DNA of 38,821 nt, taken from NCBI GenBank assembly GCA_017942105.1, contig JAGAVE010000098.1:1-38821 (forward strand), in the 5' to 3' direction. Both the position numbers and the translations under genes were made by a program. The stretch's first letter is position 1. Every line of letters begins with the position of its first letter. Under the pieces are notes generated by a model, which was given only the letters and a program-made list of their open reading frames with translations, was not told where the DNA came from and ran no database searches. Shown piece after piece: positions 31,389 to 38,821 of this stretch. The stretch is from Clostridia bacterium (GTDB taxonomy: Bacteria > Bacillota > Clostridia > Oscillospirales > Acutalibacteraceae).

Positions 31389-32555
31389 TCAACTTAAAAT
31401 AGCATAAAGCTTTTCGATTTCTTCTTCATTTCCCGTCTTCTCATTCATCAGGTTACGAGTAAGTTTTCCCCTGAGATTTTCATCCTTGAAAAGAATCTCA
31501 ATTTTTTCTGCGATATCTTTTTCATTCATTTCACATACCAGTCCGTTTGCTCCGTTTTCAATCTGGTCTGCAACGGTTGTGAAATTTGTTGTAACTATCG
31601 GTCTGCAAAGGCACTTTGCCTCGTCTATTGCAATTGATTTACCCTCGTACCTTGAAGGTTGGACATAGATATCACACTGACCGATATACGGGTACGGATT
31701 TGAGCGTTCACCAAGAAGAATAAAATTCTCTTCTACTCCGCAAGAAACAATAAGAGCCTCAATCTCTTTCTTGAGTTCACCTGTTCCGATGTGGTACCAT
31801 TTAAAACGGTACCCCTTCTCTTTAAGGATTGCGCTTGCTTTTACTGCAAGGTCAATTCCCTTCGGCTGAGAAAATCTACCTACAGTGAGAATAGTTTTTT
31901 CATTCTCATTTTTTTCGAAAGCCTCTTCTTCCTTTGCCGATTTTCTTAAGAGCTTTGTGCTGGTGATATTTTCTATAACATTGATTTTACTTCGTGCGAA
32001 GGGAAATTCATCCGCAATTGAGTCGGCACAAGCCTTGGACACTGTCACGATCGCATTGCATTTTTCAAAAGCCGCTGAATTTGCCGCCTTATTAATCCCC
32101 AATTTTTTGATATCACTGTGCACATAGCAAATTCTTTTGTCCGTGTTCACATAATCTGCCGCATAGTAGCTTGCATTTCCTTCAAGATATCCTATTACGC
32201 AATCATATTTATCATTTATCTCCGGCAACTGCTTTTTTAAAAGCTCCCAACGGTCATTTTCCGACAGGGAATTTCCGGCATACTTCAGACGGTCAAACGC
32301 CGACGAAAGCTTACCTTTTTTCAAAAAGTAAACAAGTGCAGCCTTCGCATCCCCGTCAAACATTTCATAATCTTTCGTATCCTTTATAACATTAACCTTA
32401 CTTGGAATTTTGTCATAAAAAAGACCGTCGCGTCTGAAGCTGAGCAAGTCAACATCATATTTTTCGTAATCAAAAAGTGATAACAGCGTAATCAGACTTT
32501 TTTCGGCACCGCCACTGCGAAGCGAAGGAATCACGAACAAAATTTTCTTTTTCAC
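31389..32555 (-). CDS. Glycosyltransferase family 4 (GT-B fold)
   Basis: A 388-residue retaining glycosyltransferase adding a sugar to the lipid-linked repeat unit on the cytosolic face. The N-terminal IPSLRSGGAEKSLITLL is the usual acceptor-side loop. In the donor domain, GRFSQPKGIDLAVKA and PSRYEGKSIAIDEAKCLCRPIV with the E-x7-E-type pair bind the nucleotide sugar. The start is GTG with GAGGTGA 5 nt upstream. It lies 17 nt after the pyruvyl transferase gene. The donor and acceptor cannot be told from sequence. Confidence 0.92.
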   Translation of the reverse strand: MKKKILFVIPSLRSGGAEKSLITLLSLFDYEKYDVDLLSFRRDGLFYDKIPSKVNVIKDTKDYEMFDGDAKAALVYFLKKGKLSSAFDRLKYAGNSLSENDRWELLKKQLPEINDKYDCVIGYLEGNASYYAADYVNTDKRICYVHSDIKKLGINKAANSAAFEKCNAIVTVSKACADSIADEFPFARSKINVIENITSTKLLRKSAKEEEAFEKNENEKTILTVGRFSQPKGIDLAVKASAILKEKGYRFKWYHIGTGELKKEIEALIVSCGVEENFILLGERSNPYPYIGQCDIYVQPSRYEGKSIAIDEAKCLCRPIVTTNFTTVADQIENGANGLVCEMNEKDIAEKIEILFKDENLRGKLTRNLMNEKTGNEEEIEKLYAILS

Positions 32556-32572
32556 GCTGTCACCTCGTTTTA

Positions 32573-33721
32573 TTAAAGATTTATCAGTTCATCCCCCATC
32601 TTCATTGCATTCCGCAGATAAAGAGGGATTTTTTTCATAAGCGTTTCTTTGATTTCCGCCTCATTTTCAACAAGCGAATTAAAAGTATCGATAAGCGGCT
32701 GAGCTTCCGTAAGCTTTCTTGAATTAAGAACAAACCTTTCTTCACCGAAAAGGTCCTTTGCAAGTCCTCTTGATTTGACACTGTAGCCCAGAACAGCCGT
32801 CGGCACTCCGCTTGAATAAGCCGCGATAGTTGCATGCGTCCTTGCACCTATAAAGAAACGGGTGTTGGCAATATAGCCTTTATACTGCTTTGCGTTCAGG
32901 TCAGACGGAAGAATATCGATTCTTCCTGTTTCTCTGAACTTCTCATAAAAATTCATCATATACTCATAGTCATTGTTTCCATCTTCAACAACATGAGGAA
33001 TGAGAAGAATTTTAAGCACTGTGTTTTCAATGATATACTTTATAAAATCAACCGTAATCTTTGTTATTTCAGGATTATAACCTTCAACAAGCGGACTGAC
33101 ATTCAGCCCGAGTGTGTTTTCTTTTGAGAAGCCCTCAATCAGATTCACATCGTCCCTTTCCATACAAAAAGCAGGATCGGGATTAAGAAAGATTTTTTTG
33201 TTAACATTTTTATTTTTAAGAAGCTCATATGTCAGCGACTCTCTTGTAAAAATCGCATCAAAATCCCCAAGACTAAGCAGTTTATTGTCATCAAGATCTT
33301 CTTCACCGATTGAAGCACCCCAAAGAACAACTTTTTTTCCGCTTTTCTTAAGTTCTCTTGTAAACACCTGAATCCCGTGATTATCGCCGTAGCAATATGT
33401 ATCCCCACCGATTGAAATGCAGATATCGCAATCCTGAGCCTGAGCCTTCATTTCAGAGTACATTTTTTTCAAAGCATACTCTTCAGAATTCATAATCTTT
33501 ACATTGAAAGCTGAAACAAGCTTTTCAAAAGCCGTCAACGGTCTCGTTACAAAAGACCTTTTTTCAACCTCAAGAATACCGCTATCAGTTTCGGGCGCAA
33601 AGGAGGACAAAACAAACTCAGCATTGCGGTCAGCATTGCTTATGATATTAACCGTTCCTCTTACAATAGCTTCGCAACCGTGATTAAGGCTTCCGACATG
33701 GTTAAACAAAAAATACTTCAT
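32573..33721 (-). CDS. Polysaccharide pyruvyl transferase
   Basis: A 382-residue member of the polysaccharide pyruvyl transferase family (CsaB/WcaK-like), which places a pyruvate ketal on a sugar from phosphoenolpyruvate. The opening NHVGSLNHGCEAIVRGT, ISIGGDTYCYGD, the WGASIG strand and GARTHATIAAYSSGVPTAVLGYSVKSRGLA are characteristic. It has a GT-B-like fold and is cytosolic. The polymer made by this operon is therefore likely to be acidic. CAGGAG precedes the ATG, 5 nt after the EpsG-like gene. Confidence 0.92.
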   Translation of the reverse strand: MKYFLFNHVGSLNHGCEAIVRGTVNIISNADRNAEFVLSSFAPETDSGILEVEKRSFVTRPLTAFEKLVSAFNVKIMNSEEYALKKMYSEMKAQAQDCDICISIGGDTYCYGDNHGIQVFTRELKKSGKKVVLWGASIGEEDLDDNKLLSLGDFDAIFTRESLTYELLKNKNVNKKIFLNPDPAFCMERDDVNLIEGFSKENTLGLNVSPLVEGYNPEITKITVDFIKYIIENTVLKILLIPHVVEDGNNDYEYMMNFYEKFRETGRIDILPSDLNAKQYKGYIANTRFFIGARTHATIAAYSSGVPTAVLGYSVKSRGLAKDLFGEERFVLNSRKLTEAQPLIDTFNSLVENEAEIKETLMKKIPLYLRNAMKMGDELINL

Positions 33722-33726
33722 AAAGA

Positions 33727-34869
33727 TTAACTCCTGAAAAGTTTTCTGCCCGGGAAGAAATAGTCCGACTCATACATTGAAATTGTAAAAGAGTCCATTC
33801 GTGAATAGAAGAAATAAACGATAACCGTAATCAAAACATATATCGAACGATCTTTCGGTTTTACAGCGTAATTTACCACCCACACTGTAAATATAATAAA
33901 ATAAATAGCCAGGTAAATTGCCAGTCGCGCAAAAATCCAGTTATACAATGCAAGCATATATATGGCAACATCGACGAAAGCAATGTTAATAAGAATATCG
34001 CCTACGGGACCGAGCATTTTCATACGTTCCTTATTCATATAAGCAATAACAACCGGATAGGCAATAAAGAAAACTCGTAACAAGCTGCTTCCGCCCTCTG
34101 TTCCGCTCGTGAACCAACCGTTTTCGGAATAGGATGAATAGCTCGTCTGTTCAATTGCCGAAAGGAAAGACGGAAGAATCATATCGAATATAAGAACTCC
34201 GACTATGCTTCCCAGAATAATCATATATGAGCTCAGTTTCCATGCACGCCGTCTGAATACAAAATACATCGGCAACATCATAATCGCACTGTTATGCATA
34301 CAATAAGCTAACAGAATGAAAATTGCATATTTGAAAAAGTCCGTTTTTTTAGCCGAAAAAAGATATTTTGTACCCAGAAGAATAATAGACGCCGCCATAT
34401 ACTGTCTCATACCGTTCATAGCGCCGCCGAGGTAACTGAAGGCAACGAACATATAAATTCCCATTTCAAAGCGCGGACAATATTTATAAAGTATTACAAG
34501 CGGAACAGGAATCGAAAAAACTGCAGCAAAAGCAATGAGCCACTGAGGGTCATCCGTCATATTTCTGATAATGTTTTGGAAAAATCCAAACATACTCGTA
34601 AAGAAATATTCAATCTTAACAGGGTTGTTATCCGGCATAAGATTAAACGAGTGCATATAGAAAAATGTATCACCGATTGTTTTTCTCAGTGCAACAAAAA
34701 CCGTATAAAAAACTATCGGAAGGATAACTGCAATCGGATTAGGCAAAGGCTGACCAAGACCGCCCGGTCTTCGAAGAGGAGCTCTTCCGCAGGCAGCCGC
34801 AATAAAGCACAATATAACCGTCATAACCCACACGATTATTTCATAAAAGTCAAAATCAAAAATATTCAT
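33727..34869 (-). CDS. EpsG-family membrane polymerase (Wzy-like)
   Basis: A 380-residue integral membrane protein with about ten segments. It has the EpsG pattern of early aromatic-rich loops (RKTIGDTFFYMHSFN near 65, FSYLGGAMNGMRQYMAASIILLG near 145). FSYLGG-x-x-x-x-RQ-x-x-A is the hallmark of EpsG polymerases, which join repeat units outside the membrane. Between GT4 and pyruvyl transferase genes with gaps of 7 and 5 nt. This is the only polymerase candidate in the window. Confidence 0.88.
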   Translation of the reverse strand: MNIFDFDFYEIIVWVMTVILCFIAAACGRAPLRRPGGLGQPLPNPIAVILPIVFYTVFVALRKTIGDTFFYMHSFNLMPDNNPVKIEYFFTSMFGFFQNIIRNMTDDPQWLIAFAAVFSIPVPLVILYKYCPRFEMGIYMFVAFSYLGGAMNGMRQYMAASIILLGTKYLFSAKKTDFFKYAIFILLAYCMHNSAIMMLPMYFVFRRRAWKLSSYMIILGSIVGVLIFDMILPSFLSAIEQTSYSSYSENGWFTSGTEGGSSLLRVFFIAYPVVIAYMNKERMKMLGPVGDILINIAFVDVAIYMLALYNWIFARLAIYLAIYFIIFTVWVVNYAVKPKDRSIYVLITVIVYFFYSRMDSFTISMYESDYFFPGRKLFRS

Positions 34870-34876
34870 ATATGCC

Positions 34877-35992
34877 TCAATTTATATATTGGTCGTAAAT
34901 CTCCTTAAGTTCAACGAGAACGCTTTCTTTTGAAAACGGTTTTATCAGTTCAACTGCATTCTTTGAAAGCCTGATACGAAGATCTTCATCCTCAATGATT
35001 TCGCAAATTCTCCTTGCCATCGCTTCGTAATCGTTAATTCCTACAACATAACCGTTTTCGCCCTCAACCCCGAGCACTCTGTGCCCTCTGTTATCTGAAA
35101 GAACAACAGGCAGACCGCAGGCAAGCGCTTCCATAACATTGACAGGCAGACCCTCACGGTAGCTTGAACCGACCGCAATATCGCTCGAATGCAGCAAATC
35201 GTTAATATCCTCACGATGTCCGAGAAATTCGACCTTATCTTCAACTTGAAGTTCTTTTGCAAGCCTGGGATATTCACCGCCGAAATTATCAGCGCCTGCA
35301 ACAAGAAGCCTTACATTTGCATGAGTTTTTGAAACTTCCTTCAATGCTCTTATCAGCATCGCCTGATTTTTGTTGAGATTCATCTCTGCTACATATATAA
35401 GCAGAAACTCGTCCTGCGCAAATCCGAGCTTTTCTCTTAAACTTTTCTTCTCATCCAAGGAAACCGGATAGTATCTGTCGCTGTTATAGCCGACGCCGTT
35501 TACTTTCGTTATACACTTTGCTTTAAGATGTTTTTTTGCGCAATTATAGTCCTCATCATTAATCGTGATAAGGCAATCTGTCACCATAGACATAATATAT
35601 TCAATCGGAAAATAAACCATCCAGTTAGCCTTCGGCGCACCTTTATAAAAATGGAAGCCGTGAGCGGTATATAAGACCTTCGTGCCTTTTTTTCTTTGAG
35701 AAAAAGATGCGAGCCTTGCGAGTATACCACCCATCGGAGTATGGCAATGAACAATATCGTAGTGATTGTCCTTTATTATCTTTTTAAGCATTTTATATGC
35801 TTTAAAATTATCTTTATCTGCAGGAGAACGCTTTATGGGAATTTCATATCTATTGTCGCAAAAAGGGAGCTCAACATCACCGTGACTTGCAACATCGACC
35901 TGCCAGCCAAGGTCATGAAACATTTTAAGATACGGTAAATGGAAATAATAAAAATGCTCTGTAATCGTTGCAACATACAGTATTTTTTTCAT
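34877..35992 (-). CDS. Glycosyltransferase family 4 (EpsD-like)
   Basis: A 371-residue GT-B glycosyltransferase. YFHLPYLKMFHDLGWQVDVAS and HCHTPMGGILARL are typical of EpsD/WbnK-like enzymes, as is TAHGFHFYKGAPKANW. The nucleotide-sugar site is SSYREGLPVNVMEALACGLPVV with its E-x7-E pair. ATG 35992 is chosen because GGAAGTGACGGA precedes it; an ATG six codons earlier overlaps that site. It begins 4 nt after the initiating transferase, so it probably adds the second sugar. Confidence 0.93.
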   Translation of the reverse strand: MKKILYVATITEHFYYFHLPYLKMFHDLGWQVDVASHGDVELPFCDNRYEIPIKRSPADKDNFKAYKMLKKIIKDNHYDIVHCHTPMGGILARLASFSQRKKGTKVLYTAHGFHFYKGAPKANWMVYFPIEYIMSMVTDCLITINDEDYNCAKKHLKAKCITKVNGVGYNSDRYYPVSLDEKKSLREKLGFAQDEFLLIYVAEMNLNKNQAMLIRALKEVSKTHANVRLLVAGADNFGGEYPRLAKELQVEDKVEFLGHREDINDLLHSSDIAVGSSYREGLPVNVMEALACGLPVVLSDNRGHRVLGVEGENGYVVGINDYEAMARRICEIIEDEDLRIRLSKNAVELIKPFSKESVLVELKEIYDQYIN

Positions 35993-35996
35993 TCCG

Positions 35997-36611
35997 TCAC
36001 TTCCTTGCATCAGTTCCCTGAAATTTTTCCATCGTGTTTGCTTCGTCGCTGTTTATACCGTCCTGCTTAAGTACATTAAGAATTGTTTTAATAAATATGT
36101 TCATATCCATTCGGAAACTTAAGTTATCAACATACTCAACATCGTACCTGAATTTTTCTTCCCAGGTGATAGTATTTCTGCCGTTGACCTGCGCCCATCC
36201 TGAAATCCCCGGTCTGACCTCGTGACGCCGCATCTGCTCGGGCGTATAAAGCTCCAGATATTCCGTAAGCAGAGGGCGTGGACCTATGAAGCTCATATCC
36301 CCTTTAAGAATATTTATAAACTGCGGAAGTTCATCAATGCTTGTCTTACGAAGGAAACTGCCGATTTTAGACATTCTTTCAAAATCAGAAAGCTCTCTGC
36401 CGTTTTCATCGCAGGTCCGCACAGACATCGTTCTGAATTTATAAACAGTGAAAATCTTACCTCCGCGGCCCGGTCTCTCCTGCTTAAACAGGACGGGACC
36501 GTCACGGTTGAGTTTAATCAGTATTGAAACAATCAGCATCAGCGGAGAAAGAATCAAAAGTGCTGCAAAAGCAACGGTAAAATCCAATCCCCTCTTGATG
36601 TATTTATACAT
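35997..36611 (-). CDS. Undecaprenyl-phosphate sugar-1-phosphate transferase (EpsL/WcaJ C-terminal type)
   Basis: A 204-residue monotopic enzyme that starts repeat-unit synthesis by moving a sugar 1-phosphate onto undecaprenyl phosphate. It has a re-entrant hydrophobic segment (about 10-32), then FKQERPGRGGKIFTVYKFRTM, the DELPQFINILKGDMSFIGPRP core and the VRPGISGWAQVNGRN loop. This is the short form lacking the N-terminal membrane domain; the neighbouring CapD-like gene carries a comparable four-helix membrane domain. GAGGG precedes the ATG. Confidence 0.95.
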   Translation of the reverse strand: MYKYIKRGLDFTVAFAALLILSPLMLIVSILIKLNRDGPVLFKQERPGRGGKIFTVYKFRTMSVRTCDENGRELSDFERMSKIGSFLRKTSIDELPQFINILKGDMSFIGPRPLLTEYLELYTPEQMRRHEVRPGISGWAQVNGRNTITWEEKFRYDVEYVDNLSFRMDMNIFIKTILNVLKQDGINSDEANTMEKFQGTDARK

Positions 36612-36630
36612 CCTAATCCCTCACGATCAA

Positions 36631-38538
36631 TTATTGAACGCTGCTGTATTCTTTCTGCTCAACATAGTTTGGCACGATTTCCTTGAGCAAGCCTCTTATT
36701 TCCGATTCCTCTGCATTTCTCAGCTCCTCCAGCTTCTTTTCGAAGAGCTTGTCGTCCATTTCAAGCGGCTTGGTTACGAAAATCTTATTATTCGCAGTCA
36801 TCCTGCGTTCGTTCGATTCTTCTTCAAGAACAAGCTCCTCATAAAGCTTCTCTCCGGGGCGAAGACCTGAAAACTCAATGCCTATTTCAGAATAGGGCTT
36901 ATATCCTGAAAGTCTGATAAGGTTTTCGGCAAGAGAAAGAATCTTAACCGGTTCGCCCATATCGAGCACGAAAACCTCACCGCCCTTAGCAAGTCCGCCT
37001 GCTTGCGCAACGAGCTGAGATGCTTCGGGGATCGTCATAAAATATCTTGTTATATCCGGATGGGTTACCGTTACGGGACCGCCATCTTTAATCTGCTCAG
37101 TAAAAATAGGAATGACACTACCGCTTGAGCCGAGAACATTACCGAAACGAACTGCCGCAAACAATGTACTTCCGCCGCATTTGCGCTGAAAATACTGAAC
37201 GACCATTTCAGTAACTCTCTTCGTTGCACCCATAACATTTGCAGGATTAACCGCCTTGTCCGTTGAGATGCTTACAAAACGCTTAACCTTAAAATCAATT
37301 GCAGTTTTTGCAACATTATATGTGCCGAAAATATTGTTTTTAACCGCTTCCTTCGGACTATCCTCCATAAGAGGAACATGCTTATGCGCAGCGGCATGAA
37401 AAACAACCGTTGGTCTGAACTCCTCAAAGACCTCGCGAAGCCTTACTTCATCGCGTATTGAGCCGATTCTGATATAAAGCTCAGGCTTGCCCTTATTATA
37501 CGAATCAAGCTGATTCTTAAGCATATAGGCATTGTTTTCATAAATATCGAAAACAACGATTCTTTCAGGCTTGTACTTAGAAATCTGACGGCAAAGCTCA
37601 CTTCCTATAGAACCGCCGCCACCTGTTACAAGAACCGTCTGACCCGTTATATAGTTGCAGACCTCAGGGTCGAGCTTGACCTCGGGACGGGCAAGAAGGT
37701 CAGAAATATTAACATCACGGATTTTATTTTCGTTTATACCCTCAGACATTTCGAGAATGCTCGGAGATGTTTTAAGCTTGCAACCCGTTTCAACAGCAAT
37801 TCTCATAATCTCCGTCTGTCTTTCCGTTGCAACGGACGGAATGCAGATTATAATTGTATCAATCTTATATTTTTCCGCAAGATCCGGGATATCATCGCAG
37901 GTGCCTTTAACGGGGACACCGCGCAGTCTCTTGCCAAACTTTGCCGGGTTATCGTCAACCGCGACAACCGGCTTACCCTTTGAATAATTGTTTGCGCCAA
38001 GCTCACTGATGATAATCATACCCATATCACCTGCGCCGACGATCATAACTCTGTCTACCTTTTTCTGCCTCTGCATTTTGCGAAGCCGCATATGACGCCT
38101 GACGAGTCGATATATGAGCCTCATACCGCCAATTAAAACTACGGCAATAATCGTTCCCATAACATAGACATACATACTCAAACAGCCGTTTTTGACTTCA
38201 GACATTGAGAAACCGAAATTAGACATTGCAATATCAATCGCAACACTCGAAAGACCGCCGATAAAAACAGCAGTGCAAATATTTGTAAGTTCTCTTATGC
38301 CTGCATATTCCCACATACTTGCATACACTCTGAAAGCATTGAGCAGGAGGAAGAAAACAATCGTAACCGGAATTGATCTTTCAGCAAAAAGCTTCACCCA
38401 GAAAGAAATGTTATTATTTTCTATAACGGGAAGCATCAACAGTTGTGCAATAAAATACGATAGATTCACAGCCGCAATATCGTAGAGCACCATAAGCACC
38501 TGCTTTGTAAACATATCTTTCCAATTTATTCGTTTCAT
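36631..38538 (-). CDS. Membrane-bound nucleotide-sugar 4,6-dehydratase (CapD/FlaA1/PglF type)
   Basis: A 635-residue protein, full length for the long CapD form. Four membrane segments (about 10-130) precede a CoA-binding-like Rossmann domain (VMIVGAGDMGMIIISEL, near 150). The short-chain dehydrogenase domain from about 290 has VTGGGGSIGSELCRQI for NAD, HAAAHKHVPLME, and SISTDKAVNPANVMGATKR, where Met replaces the usual catalytic Tyr of YxxxK as in the FlaA1/PglF group. It should convert UDP-GlcNAc to a 4-keto-6-deoxy sugar for the first residue of the polymer. ATG 38538 is chosen for the GGAGGGTG upstream. First gene of the operon. Confidence 0.93.
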   Translation of the reverse strand: MKRINWKDMFTKQVLMVLYDIAAVNLSYFIAQLLMLPVIENNNISFWVKLFAERSIPVTIVFFLLLNAFRVYASMWEYAGIRELTNICTAVFIGGLSSVAIDIAMSNFGFSMSEVKNGCLSMYVYVMGTIIAVVLIGGMRLIYRLVRRHMRLRKMQRQKKVDRVMIVGAGDMGMIIISELGANNYSKGKPVVAVDDNPAKFGKRLRGVPVKGTCDDIPDLAEKYKIDTIIICIPSVATERQTEIMRIAVETGCKLKTSPSILEMSEGINENKIRDVNISDLLARPEVKLDPEVCNYITGQTVLVTGGGGSIGSELCRQISKYKPERIVVFDIYENNAYMLKNQLDSYNKGKPELYIRIGSIRDEVRLREVFEEFRPTVVFHAAAHKHVPLMEDSPKEAVKNNIFGTYNVAKTAIDFKVKRFVSISTDKAVNPANVMGATKRVTEMVVQYFQRKCGGSTLFAAVRFGNVLGSSGSVIPIFTEQIKDGGPVTVTHPDITRYFMTIPEASQLVAQAGGLAKGGEVFVLDMGEPVKILSLAENLIRLSGYKPYSEIGIEFSGLRPGEKLYEELVLEEESNERRMTANNKIFVTKPLEMDDKLFEKKLEELRNAEESEIRGLLKEIVPNYVEQKEYSSVQ

Positions 38539-38627
38539 TTTACACCCTCCGTCTGACGGCTTTTTCTTCAATCTATATCTTCTCAAAGGCCCTACTACCC
38601 TAAAATACCCTATAGTAACATAAGTAT

Positions 38628-38656
38628 ATTTTAATACAGCACTAACGAAAAGTCAA
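38628..38656 (-). promoter_or_regulatory. Sigma-A promoter of the exopolysaccharide operon
   Basis: On the minus strand TTGACT (38651-38656), 17-nt spacer, TAAAAT (38628-38633). The leader to the CapD-like ATG is about 80 nt and shows no long hairpin. Confidence 0.8.
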
Positions 38657-38698
38657 GCAAACTGCGGCATTTGAGCATTCCTGTAGGTTTACAATAGA

Positions 38699-38811
38699 TG
38701 TGTTACAAAGTGAATAAAAAGAAATGACGAAAGGAAAAACCTGTGTTACAGTTAAGTTGCTCAGACAAAACCGACAGGAGGTTAACCATTCGTCATGACA
38801 ACTGTAACACA
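38699..38811. repeat. Interleaved inverted repeats at the right edge
   Basis: TGTGTTACA occurs at 38699-38707 and 38742-38750. The longer TGTGTTACAGTT (38742-38753) has its exact reverse complement at 38800-38811. ATGACGAA (38724-38731) has its reverse complement at 38789-38796. The two pairs are interleaved, not nested. AACCT (38738-38742) can also pair with AGGTT (38779-38783) of the AGGAGG site. Confidence 0.6.
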
Positions 38812-38821
38812 AATAATGAGA
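38796..38821 (+). CDS. Start of a reading frame cut by the window, possibly a transposase
   Basis: An ATG at 38796 opens MTTVTQIMR and runs off the window. AGGAGG lies 13 nt upstream, rather far. The start region is buried in inverted repeats, an arrangement often used to keep transposase translation low. Only nine codons are visible, so identity is a guess. Confidence 0.3.

Overview
The window looks like chromosome of an anaerobic, spore-forming Firmicute of the class Clostridia, probably an uncultured gut relative of Ruminococcus or the Oscillospirales. The reasons are spore-coat cotJ genes, a tRNA-Cys T-box leader, a dockerin-tailed secreted lysozyme, Shine-Dalgarno sites before nearly every gene, and sigma-A promoters with 17-nt spacers. 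No tRNA, rRNA or CRISPR array is visible.

Left part (1-8130), accessory. The window opens in what looks like the 5' part of a group II intron on the minus strand, lying just behind a rho-independent terminator. A large serine recombinase follows on the plus strand. Its 3' end abuts a cotJA-cotJB-cotJC operon running the other way. cotJC is cut after about 33 codons exactly where the recombinase-bearing DNA begins. This is the architecture of a skin-type element that interrupts a sporulation gene, and it is the most interesting observation here. To the right is a compact AT-rich defence-type island: an XRE regulator, a Fic protein, a stranded winged-helix fragment, and a type III-like restriction-modification pair (mod-res, overlapping).

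Middle part (8130-27620), mostly core. A cysteine T-box controls cysE-cysS. Then come mscL with a zinc-ribbon tail, a coiled-coil protein, a membrane-anchored glycerophosphodiesterase, and a divergent set of FGGY sugar kinase versus class III aminotransferase plus two-domain class II aldolase, whose pathway I cannot name. A minus-strand cluster follows: CPBP protease with an Asn/Tyr/Gln-rich head, tadA, a transglutaminase-like protein and a zinc-ribbon membrane protein. Next are an unknown membrane protein paired with a QueC-like PP-loop enzyme, a TRIC/UPF0126 channel behind a GH25-dockerin lysozyme, and tcdA.

Right part (27618-38538) is one long minus-strand exopolysaccharide operon read from a sigma-A promoter near 38630-38656. 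It encodes a CapD/FlaA1-type nucleotide-sugar dehydratase, an initiating sugar-phosphate transferase, a GT4, an EpsG-like polymerase, a pyruvyl transferase, a second GT4, a membrane-anchored GH88/105 hydrolase, a CpsB phosphatase, and a fused Wzz/BY-kinase with an unusual Gly-Tyr repeat tail and its own consensus promoter. No flippase is present in the window. The last 120 bases carry interlocking inverted repeats and the start of another reading frame, possibly a transposase.
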